64,000 nt of DNA from Paraspadella gotoi (Eukaryota > Chaetognatha): positions 14,856,963-14,920,962 of the forward strand of contig CM119265.1 of the NCBI GenBank assembly GCA_051294375.1. The letters are read 5' to 3'. Both the position numbers and the translations under genes were made by a program. Numbering within the stretch: the first letter of the stretch is position 1; the number at the start of each line of letters is the position of its first letter. Positions 38,901 to 52,000 of the stretch are shown here, piece after piece. Under the pieces are notes generated by a model that ran no database searches, had not been told where the DNA came from, and saw only the letters and a list, made by a program, of their open reading frames with translations.

Positions 38901-39254
38901 CTCGATTAAATAAAAACAAATGACATTAACAGAATCAATGGGAAAGATAAAATAAATCCGACCAAAAATAACCCTCTTATCGATTTAACGATAAAAATAT
39001 AAGAAAAAAACAACTGGAAATATTTGTTTTGAGGAATGAGGAAATTGTTCGGGAATTAGCCCAATCATCGTGTTCAGTGTCTGCCCGCTTGGAGGAAGGA
39101 GTTTCGATCCGCGTGATTTTAGAATTTTCTTAGATGAAACGTGTCACTTTGGTTGCAAGACGTTCCGAAACTGGGCATAGGTCGTTACGGTTTGGGGATC
39201 ATGACGTCAAGATGGTAGTGAGTAAAAGACGTCACGTTAAGGGGGCACACGATG
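35413..39254. other. Intergenic stretch between the two minus-strand genes
   Basis: No confident gene. Contains CT repeats (35,948-35,990), an ATT tract (36,385-36,428), a sequence TCTGAGGATG followed by GAGCCGAAACG at 36,582-36,610, and GC-rich patches near 37,040-37,150 and 38,440-38,500. TCACGTGAC lies near 37,570 and a perfect TGACGTCA at 39,202-39,209. Confidence 0.4.
37791..38015 (+). CDS. Short hypothetical ORF (74 aa)
   Basis: An ATG-led frame (MGKKKKLSPRRPPCST...) with mixed composition and a Lys-rich, partly helical C-terminus. The start context TTTAACGAAAATGGGG is acceptable for an animal start codon. No homologue recognised, no linked exon seen. It may be a chance frame or the first exon of a small gene. 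Confidence 0.25.
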   Translation: MGKKKKLSPRRPPCSTPPGSAQPEPKADGLGDLERPHQIVKSKEGAISISNTNFYEKIKILKAIKKSHDKNVLN

Positions 39255-40833
39255 TCACGAAACGGCCGTTCTTCGCCGCGTAACGTCAGCGTCTTTTCCG
39301 TTGCCGAACGAAGACGATCCCATCTTTAGTTGAAGAGCCAATTGGTAGGCCACTTCGAAAGCCTGACCCAGCGTCAGGATTATTTCCGACGCGAGGACCT
39401 GAAGTGAATTTTTTTTATCTTCGAAATTCTCCAAATAATAACAAAAACGGCCTCGAATCCCTCAAATGAAAGCAATTAAAAAAACCCACCATGGATGTCG
39501 CCTTGAAGACGTGGCAGAAGTGCTTGTCGACGTGTTCGTCCTTTGTGACGTAGGCGAGGAAGCGGAGATCATCCTCATCCTGAGCGGCGCAGTGGATGTT
39601 GCGGATCTCGTGGTCGCAGATGGCGATGCTGGTGGCCGAGTCGCGGAACGAGACGCCCCGGTACGAGATGGAGAGCGTGATTTCGGGAACCTTTACGATG
39701 TTGGCCGTTGAATCCTGAGAATGCCGTACGTTGTATTGTATTTAGTATATTAATTATATCATTATGAATAACGTTACCGAATTTTTTAAGGATTTTACCG
39801 TTTAAGAAAAGAATCGTTTGTATATTACATACAACCGAACATAAACCAAACACTTCCCTCTTTCTAGCAAAAGAAAATACTTTTCCTACAACCCCCCCCC
39901 AAAAAAAAACCAGGGCGAGCCACTTCCGCCTCGGTTTCCTTTTCAACTTCCCCCGGTTTCCTTTTCAACTTCCCCCGGTTTCCTTTTCAACTTCCCCCGG
40001 TTTCCTTTTCAACTTCCCCCGGTTTCCTTTTCAACTTCCTCCGGTTTCCTTCTTTCGGGGGAAAAGAAAAAAACCCGACGGGTTATAATAAAGAGGCCAA
40101 AGGTCGCGTTTGGGTTGGGGCTTGTTTTGGGGGGGGCTGCGGGGGTGCCCCCCTTGGACCCGCCGGCCGTCCCGGCGTCTCAGAGGCCAACCCACACAAA
40201 AAGCATCGCGTCAACGAGTCAAAGATCAAAGGGGATATCCCGGCTCCAGGACCAACTCGACCTTTTTTCTCACGAAAATCTTTAACATCCTGGGAAGAGG
40301 AAGAAAGGGGGTGAGGATGTGGAAGGAATGAGGAAGCGAAAATTGGAGAAGGGCAGGAATAAGAACCGAGGTTACCGGCAGCCCTGGCTAAAAAAAATAA
40401 AAATTGAGGCAGAAAAGAGGATCGTTTGATTTATATTGTAAATTTCTCTGTTTTTACCAACCTTGCATGAATACCAACCGAGACTGAAACTTTNNNNNNN
40501 NNNNNNNNNNNNNATTGCACTAATGGCACTAAAAATAAAATTCAAACAATTAAAAAAAATAGCTAATTTAAGATAATTAATAGCTTAATTATGGTTTAAC
40601 ATAGTAAAATTTTAAAGCAAAGTTCTTGATGAACACTGGAAATTTATTCAAAAGGAGAGCTTCCCGTCATCAGGAAAAGTGCGTGTTATTTACAAACAGG
40701 CAATACCCAAGACTTGAATTTCGTTCAGTCTTTCAACGACCGGGGTCAACGACCGGCCTTTAAGAATTTTCCTAAGGAGGAACGCCATCTTCGTCACAAT
40801 TCGCAAATGCGCTCTGTCTCGTTCTCTCCCAAA

Positions 40834-40888
<55 letters not shown>

Positions 40889-42466
40889 CATTGGGGAAAA
40901 ACCGAGGGCCAGGAAATCCGCTTTCGTCGAAAACGTTGTTTGTCTGACCCAGAAAACGAGAAAGCGAAGCGTTGAATATTTTGGACGACGACAACAAAGG
41001 AAGACGGAAAAGAAGCGACACGACTATCCCAGAGAATGGGAAATATATGCAAAAGTCAGAGGGGGGGGGAAGGATGGAGGAAGAGAAAAGTAACTGCGGG
41101 AGGAAAGAAGGACACTGCGAGGAGTGGACCGAAGAGAATAAGACAGAATGCGTAGGGGATAAACATAGAAGCCTTACCATACAACCTAGGGCATTACAGC
41201 ATCAACAATAATCATTCAAAACGGAAGAGACGGACAAAGGATTGTCAAGCTTTGTACGGCCCCATCGACCAGGGAGAAAGAAAAGCTTTGCAGCGCCTTT
41301 CTAGGGAAATTTCGGAATAGTTCCATTTCCCAAATAAAACATGTTAGCCTCGAAGACACTCGCAGTTGGGAGAGAGGGATCGCGAGAACGGAGGGTCGTC
41401 GGCGCACGAGCGAGCCACCATCCCATTTCCCTGCCCCCCCCCCGCAAAAAAAAAAAAAAAAATAAAACAGAGAGGGGGGTTCGGTGGAACAGAGTCGTTG
41501 AGCGGTGGGTCGAGCTCGAGCAGCGGGTCAGGGAGGGCTGGGTGCAGCGGAAGTGACAAACGGTGGCGCGGAGACTCGCAAATCTTCGCGAAGCCTCGGG
41601 AAAGTCGGTCGACGGATGACAAACAAAAATCATAACAATAAAAGCGTCGTCTTCGTCGGCGCCGCCAAGACCCGCGAGGGAGCCGAGGAGAGCGAACGAG
41701 AGACCAAAGGACAAAAGATACCGGAAGTCGAGGGGCGAGGAAACGAGGCGGAATGGAGGAAGGAGAAAAAAAAAGGAGAAATGAAGGAAGGAAGAGAGTA
41801 AGAGTAGAAAGAAAAAAGGAGAATGGGATAAGCCGCAAGGAAAAATATTTAAAAAATGTAAAGATTACCTTAATTTTTTTGATTGACTTGGCTATGGATT
41901 CGTTTTCTTGGAGATTGTTTATCAATGTTGATCCTAGGTAAAAGGCGTTGTAATCGCACGACCTCTGCAGGTTTAAATACAGGAATATCATGTCAGGCGA
42001 TTCTTTCAAAAGGTGACCGAGTATCGATGACAGTTTTTTAAATATACTACATACCAAATTGAGTGAGTTACTTTATCGCTAAATCTTTAAAATAACTGCG
42101 TTCAGCATTTATCGGTTTAACTTGAAGCGAACCTTGAGCAATTTTTCGGGGCGTGCACCATCGCTGAATTTGGGCGCTTGAGCACTGGCGTTTTGAGTTT
42201 CGTGAGGCGCTCGAATTTGAATTTCATTTATCGAAGGGTTCTTTGAGAAGAAAGGTGTGAATAAAAGTTACCAGTTGTATGTTAAAAACCGTATTTAGTT
42301 GTGACTAACACCCAAAAAAATACCTTTTTGTTTTTCCGGAAGCTGGAAGTAATCTTGTCCGTTTTATCGTTGGCAGATTTTTTCCTCTTCTCGTCGATTT
42401 TCTCGGATTCGTCACTAGTCGTTGGGGAAGAGAGAGAAAAAACCTTCTTCCGGAAAGTCGGGACCA
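39255..42466 (-). CDS. ANKS1-like gene: linker and PTB domain exons, gene 3' end
   Basis: Exons 42,466-42,324 and 42,240-42,133 (Ser/Lys-rich, ending ARPEKLLK) lead into 41,964-41,869 (RSCDYNAFYLGSTLI), the first PTB strand. Next come 39,714-39,490 (VPEITLSISYRGVSF ... HEIRNIHCAAQDEDDL) and 39,398-39,255 (ASEIILTLGQAFEVAYQLAL, stop TGA). All junctions are phase 0. The match to the ANKS1 PTB is close over its whole length, including the EIILTLGQAFEVAYQ helix. PTB domains of this family bind NPxY-type receptor or APP tails. The C-terminus is short, about 20 residues after the PTB. Confidence 0.95.
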
Positions 42467-42954
42467 CTGGGGGGGAAGAAGGGGGAAAGAAACGAGACTT
42501 AACTTAAGTCTTAAGCGTAATGATAATCGGGATACAAAATCCCTTTTTATCAATAATTAGAATAATATGATGACCTTTAAAACTTTTAAACAAGTAGGGG
42601 GCCAGCTCATTTTTGAGCTCTATCTTAATTCTTAAATTTCACTTTAATATCTTCCAAACTTAATTCTCCCTTTCCTTTCACATTTCAATTTCACTGTTTC
42701 ATACTCAATTATTTATTAAGTAGTTTATTGTTAAAATATTTATTTCACTGTTAGTTTAAATCATTTATCTTTGTTGTACATTGCACAATGTATTGTTTCT
42801 AATGTTTCTTTTTTTTTTCTCTCTCTCTCTCAAAAAATTTTCACCACTTAATTTCTTTTCACAATCTAGCTCAATCTGTGTTCACCTTAACCTGTCCTCA
42901 CATCTGACCACTATTCTTTTCTCAACTCTGTGTTAGAAACTTTGCCTCTCTCTG

Positions 42955-43007
<53 letters not shown>

Positions 43008-46000
43008 TTTTCCTTTGCACAAATAATTTGTAAAATTCACAAACAATTTTCTATGGCGCTGAAGAAGGCTTGTTATTTAAAGCCGAAACATGTACGTCCC
43101 TATGTACCAATAAAATCGTTGTTGTAAACAAATTCAAACTTCTTCTACTAACAAGTAAAACAAAACAGACGTCCTCGAACCCACATGTAGATAGGTCTCT
43201 CCTCCTCGTTTAAAATAGCCATCGAGGGCTCGCGGACCAAAGGGATGCTCTTTTGTTTTCCCTCGAATCTGGAGATGTTTGCGTCGAGCGGCGGAAAGGC
43301 CGAGGTTGGTGGATCTTGCGACATCTGTGCGACGGCAAAAAGGTTAATATCCTTGTTTTAATAAAGCCACCCAAATCAAAGACAATCTTCAGCGCCCAAG
43401 ACTCGCCTCAAACTTTCTCAGCTCGCGAGAGATATCTTCCAAAGCCCTCTGATTGTCCACCAGTTCGGCGTGGACCATCTGGGCTCGACCGGCGTGGGCA
43501 TGACCGCGGTATAGCGCCGCCATTTTCTCCAGAGCTAGGCGCTCCTCGGCGCGGCGTTTTTGGTTGAGGATCAGCAGGTTTCGTTCAAAAATTTCGCGGT
43601 CATCGGAGAACTTACGCGGGAAACAGTCTTCGAACTAAAAGGAGGAAAATAACGACGATGTTCACTTTATCGGAAGTTCAAAGTGCCACATGAGGGGTTC
43701 AGTTCCTTCGGCCGAACAACTCACCCCTAAACTGTCGGAGGATGCGTTGGACGAGGGGTTGGAAGGTCGCGGATTCCGCCGGTTCACCGATTGAGTTATA
43801 CGACGCCGATGTCCGACCAGCGATACGCCGATCTGAAAAAAAAAAAACGATAATACTAGAATTAAATAAGAAGCATTTAATTATCAACGAGATAAAAAGT
43901 TGAAAAAAAAAGAGTTTTCAATAGGCATCACTATAAACTAAACCAAACCAAACGGTTGGTTGTCCCTCCTCTTCCTCCTTTTACTTTTTCCTCCGAGCTC
44001 CTTTGTTGCACCGAAGGGCGGGGATCTCACCTGCCCATTTTTCAGGGTCATTACCTCACAGTGAGTCATCAGTAACATCCGCTTCCATCAAGTTCCTACT
44101 GGCCAACGAGGAGCGATAAGTCTCAGTCAACTTCGCCGAAGATAAGTAGAGAACGAAAGGGGCTGAGAAGAGAGGCACTCTTCATTGTATATAGATGGCA
44201 TCGCCACGCGTTCTATACTGGCAGTTGGAGGGGGAGAATTTCCGCGTTGCATCGGAAACATCGTAAATCATCACGAAAACAATTATTACCGAGTCGTAAT
44301 TAATTTGCGTAGACGATAGTCATGCGGCAGTACCAATGTAGAAGATAACTATTTCGTGAGAGAAATATATGAAAACCAAGCAAATGTAAGCGTTTATACA
44401 TAAAATGAGACAAAAAAAATTTTCTATCATCAAAGACGGATTGGTGGTCAGAAAGAACGCCTTCCCTCAATCCACCTCAGGTACCATAAAGGGAAGGAAA
44501 AAGTCGGCGCTCCGTTAATTTCCCCAAGGGTTCAGGTCTAGCAACTGCAGCGCCGCAGGGTGCGCCGGCGCTGGGCGTGTGCGCGAGGCAGTTTAGGCGC
44601 GGGGAAGACGCGGACGAAGCGGGCACGCGTTGACTCAAAACCAAAACGCCCATGGTCACGGTTCAGCACTTTCTAGAGAGCCAGAAACGTCCTCTTTCGA
44701 GAATAAACAGAAAAATCAAGGAGAAAATCTAAAACGGTCATCAAAAAGTTTGGAGCTCATGACAGCTAATGAGCGTTATAGAAAAAAAAAGGAGACATTT
44801 TATCTGACCCTGGCGGCTAAAGTAACATCGAGAAATTATTAACCAAGAAAAATTCAAAAGAAAACAATCCGTCCAAAAAAAAAAAATTCGCCCAATCGAA
44901 GATGGTGAAAGGAAACGAAGAGTGGGTCAAAATCATGGCCCTCTCATTGACCAGAGGCCGGGGCGCTGACGAGCGTCAGAGACGCAGTCTAGCGGAGAAA
45001 GGAGATAAACCACGAAGGGGGAACTACGCAGTGAATGAACCTGACATGGACGATAGCGAGAAAAGTGGGGCTTTGGGCGTGGTGGATCGATAGAGGGGCG
45101 CGGGTGTTAGTGCGCAAGAGGGATTGAAGAGAGTGACTTAAAATACTCACTCATACTTAAAAGTTAAATAGTCACTCGGGAATAAAAAGCGCCAAAAATT
45201 ATATTCGGTATTCCTATTTTTTTGAACTAAATTTTACATTTATAAATTCACGAAAGTTCGGATAAAATAGCAAATCTAATAGGAAAATAGTTTTTCTTTT
45301 TTCTACTTTTTCTTCATCACAGCCACACCCACCCGTCGGTTAGATGGCACGCTGGTCTCTCTTTTTCTCATCACCCTCTTTTCCTCCTCGTCCCTTGCCT
45401 TTCACGTGGGCGAGCGGGCAGAAGAAACCTTGAAAGAGGAAACTAGGAGCCATCTTTCCACTATCTGCCGCCTTGCCTTTAACCAGCGGTCACTCATTTG
45501 TTACAATGCATTTTTCTCTCCCTTCTCTCCCTTTTCTTCCTCCGAGCCGCGATTCGCTCCATCCAACGACCTTGAAAAGTAAAAGATGCCAAAGAACTAA
45601 TAATAATATTACTTTCACTAATAATATCACTATTACTAATACTTCTATTACTAATATAGTTCTCTCTTTATTTTTTCACTTCCTTTCTAACATTATACCG
45701 GAAAAAATACTAGAACTTGAAGTTCTAACTTTAAACTGTACATGCTCCTGCGAAACTCTGGAAAAGCCTCAAAAGAGTTTAACAAAAAACCCTAGCGGCT
45801 ATCACTCGCTCTCGTCGCCACCACTTTCCCGATGCCCAATCAATGGCCGTTGGGCCAAAAGGCGAGAAAGGTTTTGAAGATGGGAGGAGCGAGTCGCGAC
45901 GACCCGAGGTCTTCACCAAGGTGAAGCGGCTCAAAATGGCGGAAGTGATCTCCTTCTCCTTGATTGGTTTTTCTCGCGCCACAAGCAAATGAGTTTCCAC

Positions 46001-49000
46001 GCTCATCCAGAAACCGCACCACATTTTTCCCCTCTTCGAGGAAAGTTTTTTTTTAACCTGCCATGTCCGAGGTCGGTTGACAGTTTTTACTACAAATTAA
46101 CGCGTAATATTTCATTAAAACCGGACCGGGAAATGGGGGGGGGGTAAAAAGATTGCACTCGTAAGACTAATTTAAGAACTAGCCTATGCCTAGGGTTCGA
46201 GAAATCTCCCTCAATTCATTATTCAGATTCCTTTTTCATTCCCCTCTCTCCCCGACGTAGCACCCATTTCTTTCTCTCGTCCTTCCACTCAAGAAGCGTC
46301 CTCAGTTGAACAGAAGCCATTTGCTGACAGTCGAATAACCAGCGACCATCGTTTCTCTCTCTTGACTGAACGCCTGAGTTCGTGAGAGCGCGCTGCGTAT
46401 CATTTGCTAGTGAAGCATGCTTTTATTCCTATATTTTTTTAATATTAAATAAAACTTAAAATGGTAATACGTTAAATTACCACAGTATTTATTTTATTTG
46501 AAGTAAATTAAATCAAAGAGCACAATATCTAGAAGGCGAATTAAATATACTATAAAAATTTTCACTGCACAAAAAATATAATGACGAAAAAACTAAAAAT
46601 AACTAAATACTAACTATAATGTATAAGGAACAAATAAATAGCGTGTGACGTGCTTGAGTGTCGGTATGAAATATATGTACAAAACGTGCAGGAACCATCT
46701 TAAAATTAATAAGTATCTGAATCGCTTTAATTAACAGAACCGAGAAATATACGAAATTTACCGAATTTATTTCCTTATTACATGACTGCATGTGGTAACG
46801 AGCATACACAAACTTGAAACATATGCAAAAAATGAATTATTATCACTTTCTGATTAGATAACCAAATTTCCAGGTGATCTTGAAACTGCACAGCTATGAA
46901 ACACATATCCATCAATATGACGAAGTATCCCCGGAGATACAATAATTTAAATTATGTAAAAGAGAGAGAGACAATCGAACTGACTGGAAAGTGGCCGAGG
47001 AGTTAGGGGTTGATCCGCGAGTACTTGGGCGCTATTAATAATGCTAGTAACGTTACCATAAAATCAATGATATCTGTGATTTTATACTCCTCCAAAAATC
47101 ATTAAAAATTTACGTCGTCAGATTAATTTTAGTTAATTTTACTTAATTTAAGTTTATTACGATTTAATAATAGTCTTTTCTTCTGAGGATTTCCCTCGCT
47201 GGATCGATGTCAGTGTAAAACAGGATTTGAATTTTGTCGATCTTCTTTCGCCCTTTTTTATTTTTACAAAAAATCCTAAATAATTTTTCAAACTTTGCTA
47301 TGGAGTATTTTATTTTAAAAATCCCTGCTTCCAAATATTATCCTTTGATAATAATGATGAATTACTTTAATAATATTTTTAAAAACTTGAAAATACATAC
47401 AGAATGATTTTAAAGACTGATAATGTGACTTTTTATGTTTTTTTGTTTTTTTTACTGGACAACTATAAATAGAACTTAACACTAGTCACTACTTGATTGC
47501 AAATCGTCTGAAATTCGATAAAACAGCATTTCCCAGAAATCTTACTTCTCGTAAATCTACATTCAAATAAAAGGGACCGTCAATCTAAATTCGTCATTTT
47601 TCGCGCACGAATATACGAGACGGCAAAAATGAAATACTTAGCGATAGTGGCTTTCGGCGGAGCGGTTCTCCTCGTAGACAATCTATCACTCATCCACAAA
47701 TGCTGTCGTTGGCGGAAGGAAGCGTCCCGAGAATTCTGGAGAGCCTCGCACACTCCACCGCCCATTGGCTACGATGGTCCGCTTTTTCGCCCGCGTTTAG
47801 ATTTCGCCGTGGCCGATAAAAGGTCATCCGAAAACGATCTCGTCTCCACAGCGTCCAAGAGCTCGCTGGAAGGTTCATGGAAGGAGGTCGACTTCAGAAA
47901 AACACCCGAAGAATATGTCCGCCGCGTTTTACGTTATTGTTTGCAAGGCAATGTCGACGTTGACTTCGACATGAGCAAAAAAAACAGCAACATCTGGTAA
48001 GTAGCCTTAAGACTTGATATAAATCTATGTAAGCAATCAGCAAAATTACGAAATAGGTTTCACGCCCCTTGGATGTCTTACTGGAAAACCGGTCGCGAAC
48101 CTGTTCATGGTATGACGTTCGAAAGACCAGCGTCGGTTGGATATCTAGCAGAGGAACAAAAGAGAGTTTGTCAGGTCGGCTAATATTTAATGTAAACCAT
48201 AAAATACTGCTAAAAACATCTCATTCTTTGTAATAATACTAATAATATTAGTAATATACACCTTTTCTGGGGTTTGTTATAGGTTTGGGCTGTGGCATAT
48301 TATAATCACCTTGGGGCGAGGGAATTTTCAAAAGTTTGGCGTGACCCCTCGACTCCTAACTTGGAAAAACCAATACAATTCCCAGAAGACACGGTTGTCT
48401 TCAAACTCCTTTACAGTGACGCCTCAGGTAAAGGTTTTGAACACCTCGTCGGTATAACATTGTAATAACTTCGGACGTCTGTGCGGAACAGAAAGAGAAG
48501 TACCGTACTTGCGAGGCAGCCATGAATGGGAAGCCTTCATCGCCATCGACCCGAAAAACCCAGCGCAAAGAAAGGATCATACTTCCAAGCTGAAGTTGTT
48601 GCAGATCGACTTGGCCGTAAAAGACAAGAGGTAGAAACTTGAAGCAAGATAAAATAAACGATCTGACAATCCTTCGAAATATCAGGTCTCAAATCGGGTG
48701 GGTGTTTGGCACATTTATGTATCACTGCAATGCCCCTTCGACTATGTCAGTGAAGGAGGGACATCTGAAGAATCTCGTTCCAGTCTGCGTTCAGTGGGGC
48801 AACGATCCCACGTTTTTGGGGAAAAAAACCAACGACTCTTCGTTGAAGGAAACTTGGAATAATCAGCTGTTGGATAATTTAGGTTGAGACATAAAACACT
48901 TGAAACTAATTAATTGAATTATTATGATAATCACTTATGACGCATTAACCACGGCCATTATTTTAATATTCCGCCGCTTTAGCACCTCCCGCAAAACCAA

Positions 49001-52000
49001 AAACGCGAACTTACTGGGGATTTCATGGCAGAGCAAACGGACCGGCTGATAACTTCAAATCCAGTTGCGCAAGCTGTCATTCTACGGCATCAATGCCAAT
49101 AGGTAAATAAAAATGTATATATTTAAAAAATCCAAATAAACTATTATAAACTATTATCAGGACAAAACTTGTCCACCCCGTCTTATATTCCGCCGTCCGA
49201 CGCGGACGAAAAAACCAAAATGTTTTGGTTTCGAAACCTTAACAAGGGAGAAAGATTTCGGAGTGATATGGGAGAATCTCTCGACTACTCGTTACAGATG
49301 CAAAATGGCTTAGCTTCATTCCATCATTGGAAACGAAAAACAAAACCCAAAAACTTGTTGAGAAAGGTAATTGAACTTTGTTGTTGATTAAATAATAGGT
49401 TTGACATTTAATTACGAAAAATATTAACACTTTGTATTATGACACAAGATTGGTCAACTTCGATTTTTTTTATGTTTATTTTTTTATATACTATCTAGAA
49501 AAAAGTATATAACATAATTCATTTATTCAATAAAAAGTATACAAAACATAAGTAAAACATTCTTATTATTTGGTATGCCCTTCCTGCATCGACTACTGCC
49601 TGCATTTGTCTGGGCATGCTCTCATACAAACAAATTGAGGTATGACAGTGAAATGTTTTTCCACATCTTAAACACAATTCTTTTCAGACCCGATGTTGAT
49701 ATTGCATATCTTTCCCTCGTTTTTAAAAGGTATAATAGCACTTTTTTAAACCAAAAAGAGGTACAAAGCCTTTAGTATTGCCAAATTAAAAAATTTTTTT
49801 AAAAATAAATAACTATTCAAAATAAAACAAATAATTATTTATCAAAAATATTAGAAAACTAAATTTTTTTTTTTGTTACCATTTTCATTTGAATTAACAA
49901 TATTTTTTAGCCTGTAATTTTAAACGATTTGACATACAAAAAAATAGAAGGAAGCTACTGAAAGAAAATTCAATGTAGATCCGGAAATTTTTTTTTTTTT
50001 TTAAATCAAACAAGCTTTCGAATAAATATCTTTATTAAAAATGTTATATACTTTTTTCCTAGATAGTATATATATTTTGTATGTTCATTTGCTCTGTACT
50101 TGCGTTTTTGTATTACGCCTCAAAGTGCCAGTTTCTACAAATCTAGTCAATTATTGTGAGCTTATTTTGATAATTCATTGGCTTTATTAATACATAAATG
50201 TCGACTGTCTTTAAAATTTAGCTTCCGATGTCCAGTGTTCTTTTGTTGATTGGCTGTGACTTCTTTTATTGGACGTTACTATCTATGTAACACAAAAAGG
50301 CTTCAAAGTTGTTTTTTTTTAAATTTGATTAAATGTTCCTTATAAAATAATAAAATATAAAATAATGTTCCTTATAAATAATGTTCCTTATAAAATTTGC
50401 TGATTTGCAACAAAATCTATTTAGTATTTTGTAAATTTACAAAGCGCAAATTAAATTACAAAGGAACCTCTTTCCTCCCAGACAAAATTCCGCGAGGCCG
50501 AAGAAGATGAAAATAAGAAGGAAGAGGATTTAGGAGGAAGAGGATGAGTCATGAGATGGCATGGATGATTCCAAGGAGGATGATGCGAGCAGCAAGGTTC
50601 CACGATTACGGAAGGAAGGAAAGACGACTAGCGTCCTCTTTCCTCAACAAAAAATCAGTGTAGTCAAAACCGAGAAACAAAAGTCGACACAGTTAATAGC
50701 GAGGAATTGTCAAAAATATAGTAATGGACACCGCTTTCCTGCGTTGGCGATGATAGAAAAAACAACACTGGTAATTATAGAACCACTGACTTATATTTAG
50801 CGCATTTTGCTTTATCTCTGCATTATTAGCACAATCCGCTCTTGTTAAGCAATTCCCTGGAAACGGTCTGCTTGAGAACGCGTCGAGTCTCGTTGCCGTA
50901 ATTTCCGCCCTGCGTACACACGTGCAATCCAGGCACGTGGCCTCCATAACCGGGAATTTGGCCTCGTTTCTTATCATAGATTACGCGACGTCCGATGTCG
51001 ATCTTCGCTGAGGGACACTTACTCGCCTGCGGATTACGCGGTGTGGCGGAGTGTCAAGCATTTCTGTTTTCCCGTTTAACTAACCCCGAACGCTTACTTC
51101 TTGGCATTCGTCTTTTTTCTTATCCAAGTTCTCTTTGCCTTTCTTCTTATCTTCCGGACTGCAATCGCACTTGTCACCCTTCTTATGGGGACAAGTGTCC
51201 TCGCCATCCTGCGCTTTCAGCTCAGCCTCCATCATGGCGCGGAGCTCTTTATTTCGATCAGAGTCGCATCGATATCTATCGTCCAACATAGAAGCGGTTA
51301 GGCAAAAAAAAAAAACCAAAAAAAAACAAACATCGGGCTAACCCGATGGGTAAGCTAGACATGGCCCCCGTGTTCTCGTTGAGGCCCTCCCGAAGACATT
51401 TTTCGTAAGCCTTGTCGGGCTGCAGCCAACCAGGCGCCCGCTTAACGTCTGCTTTGGTCACTTCGCAGGGATCGAAATTGAGGTACTTCTCGCGACACAT
51501 GGCCTCCAAGCACCGACGCTTGTCCAGGAAGTCCGACATTCTTAAGATGAATAAATTGGGGTCATCAGTTCCCCCACAATTGAAGCAGGTAGTGAAAGTT
51601 ACATACGAAAATTCTAAAAGTCAATTATGAACAACATACCATCAGTGAACATTAATTTGTAAAAAAAATTAATTTTATGCTTTTTAATTTTCGCAGTAGG
51701 CTATATTTATATATAGTACTATCCTTATAAAATCGTAAAATTTCAAAATAGGCTTTTCTTAATTTTGATTGCAGATTTGAATTCCTCGTCAAAAGTTGAT
51801 AAAAGAAAATATAAATCATTTTTAAAAATTCTTTCATTAAGTGGGTTAAAAATTGAAAAAACTATATTTAATATATAAAAAGTTAATTTTCAGCTTAAAA
51901 TATAGCTTTTTCTAATTTTTGACCCACTTAATGAAGGAATTTTTTAAAAAGAGTTATATTTCTTTGTATCAACTTTTTATTGACGAATCCAAATCAGCAA

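Noticed and set aside
41344-42057. Single 237-codon minus-strand frame
   Set aside because: Only the part 41,964-41,869 is a real exon (first PTB strand); the rest is intron read-through past a GTAATC donor into repeats.
45779-46024. Open frames on both strands with fair GC content
   Set aside because: No frame is consistent with splicing to the flanking SAM2 exons and none resembles a known protein; more likely an intronic regulatory or 5' UTR-like patch.
47629-50547. Bacterial contamination as the source of the cytochrome gene
   Set aside because: Seven phase-consistent GT-AG introns, an intronic mariner relic and placement between exons of an animal gene argue against a bacterial contig.
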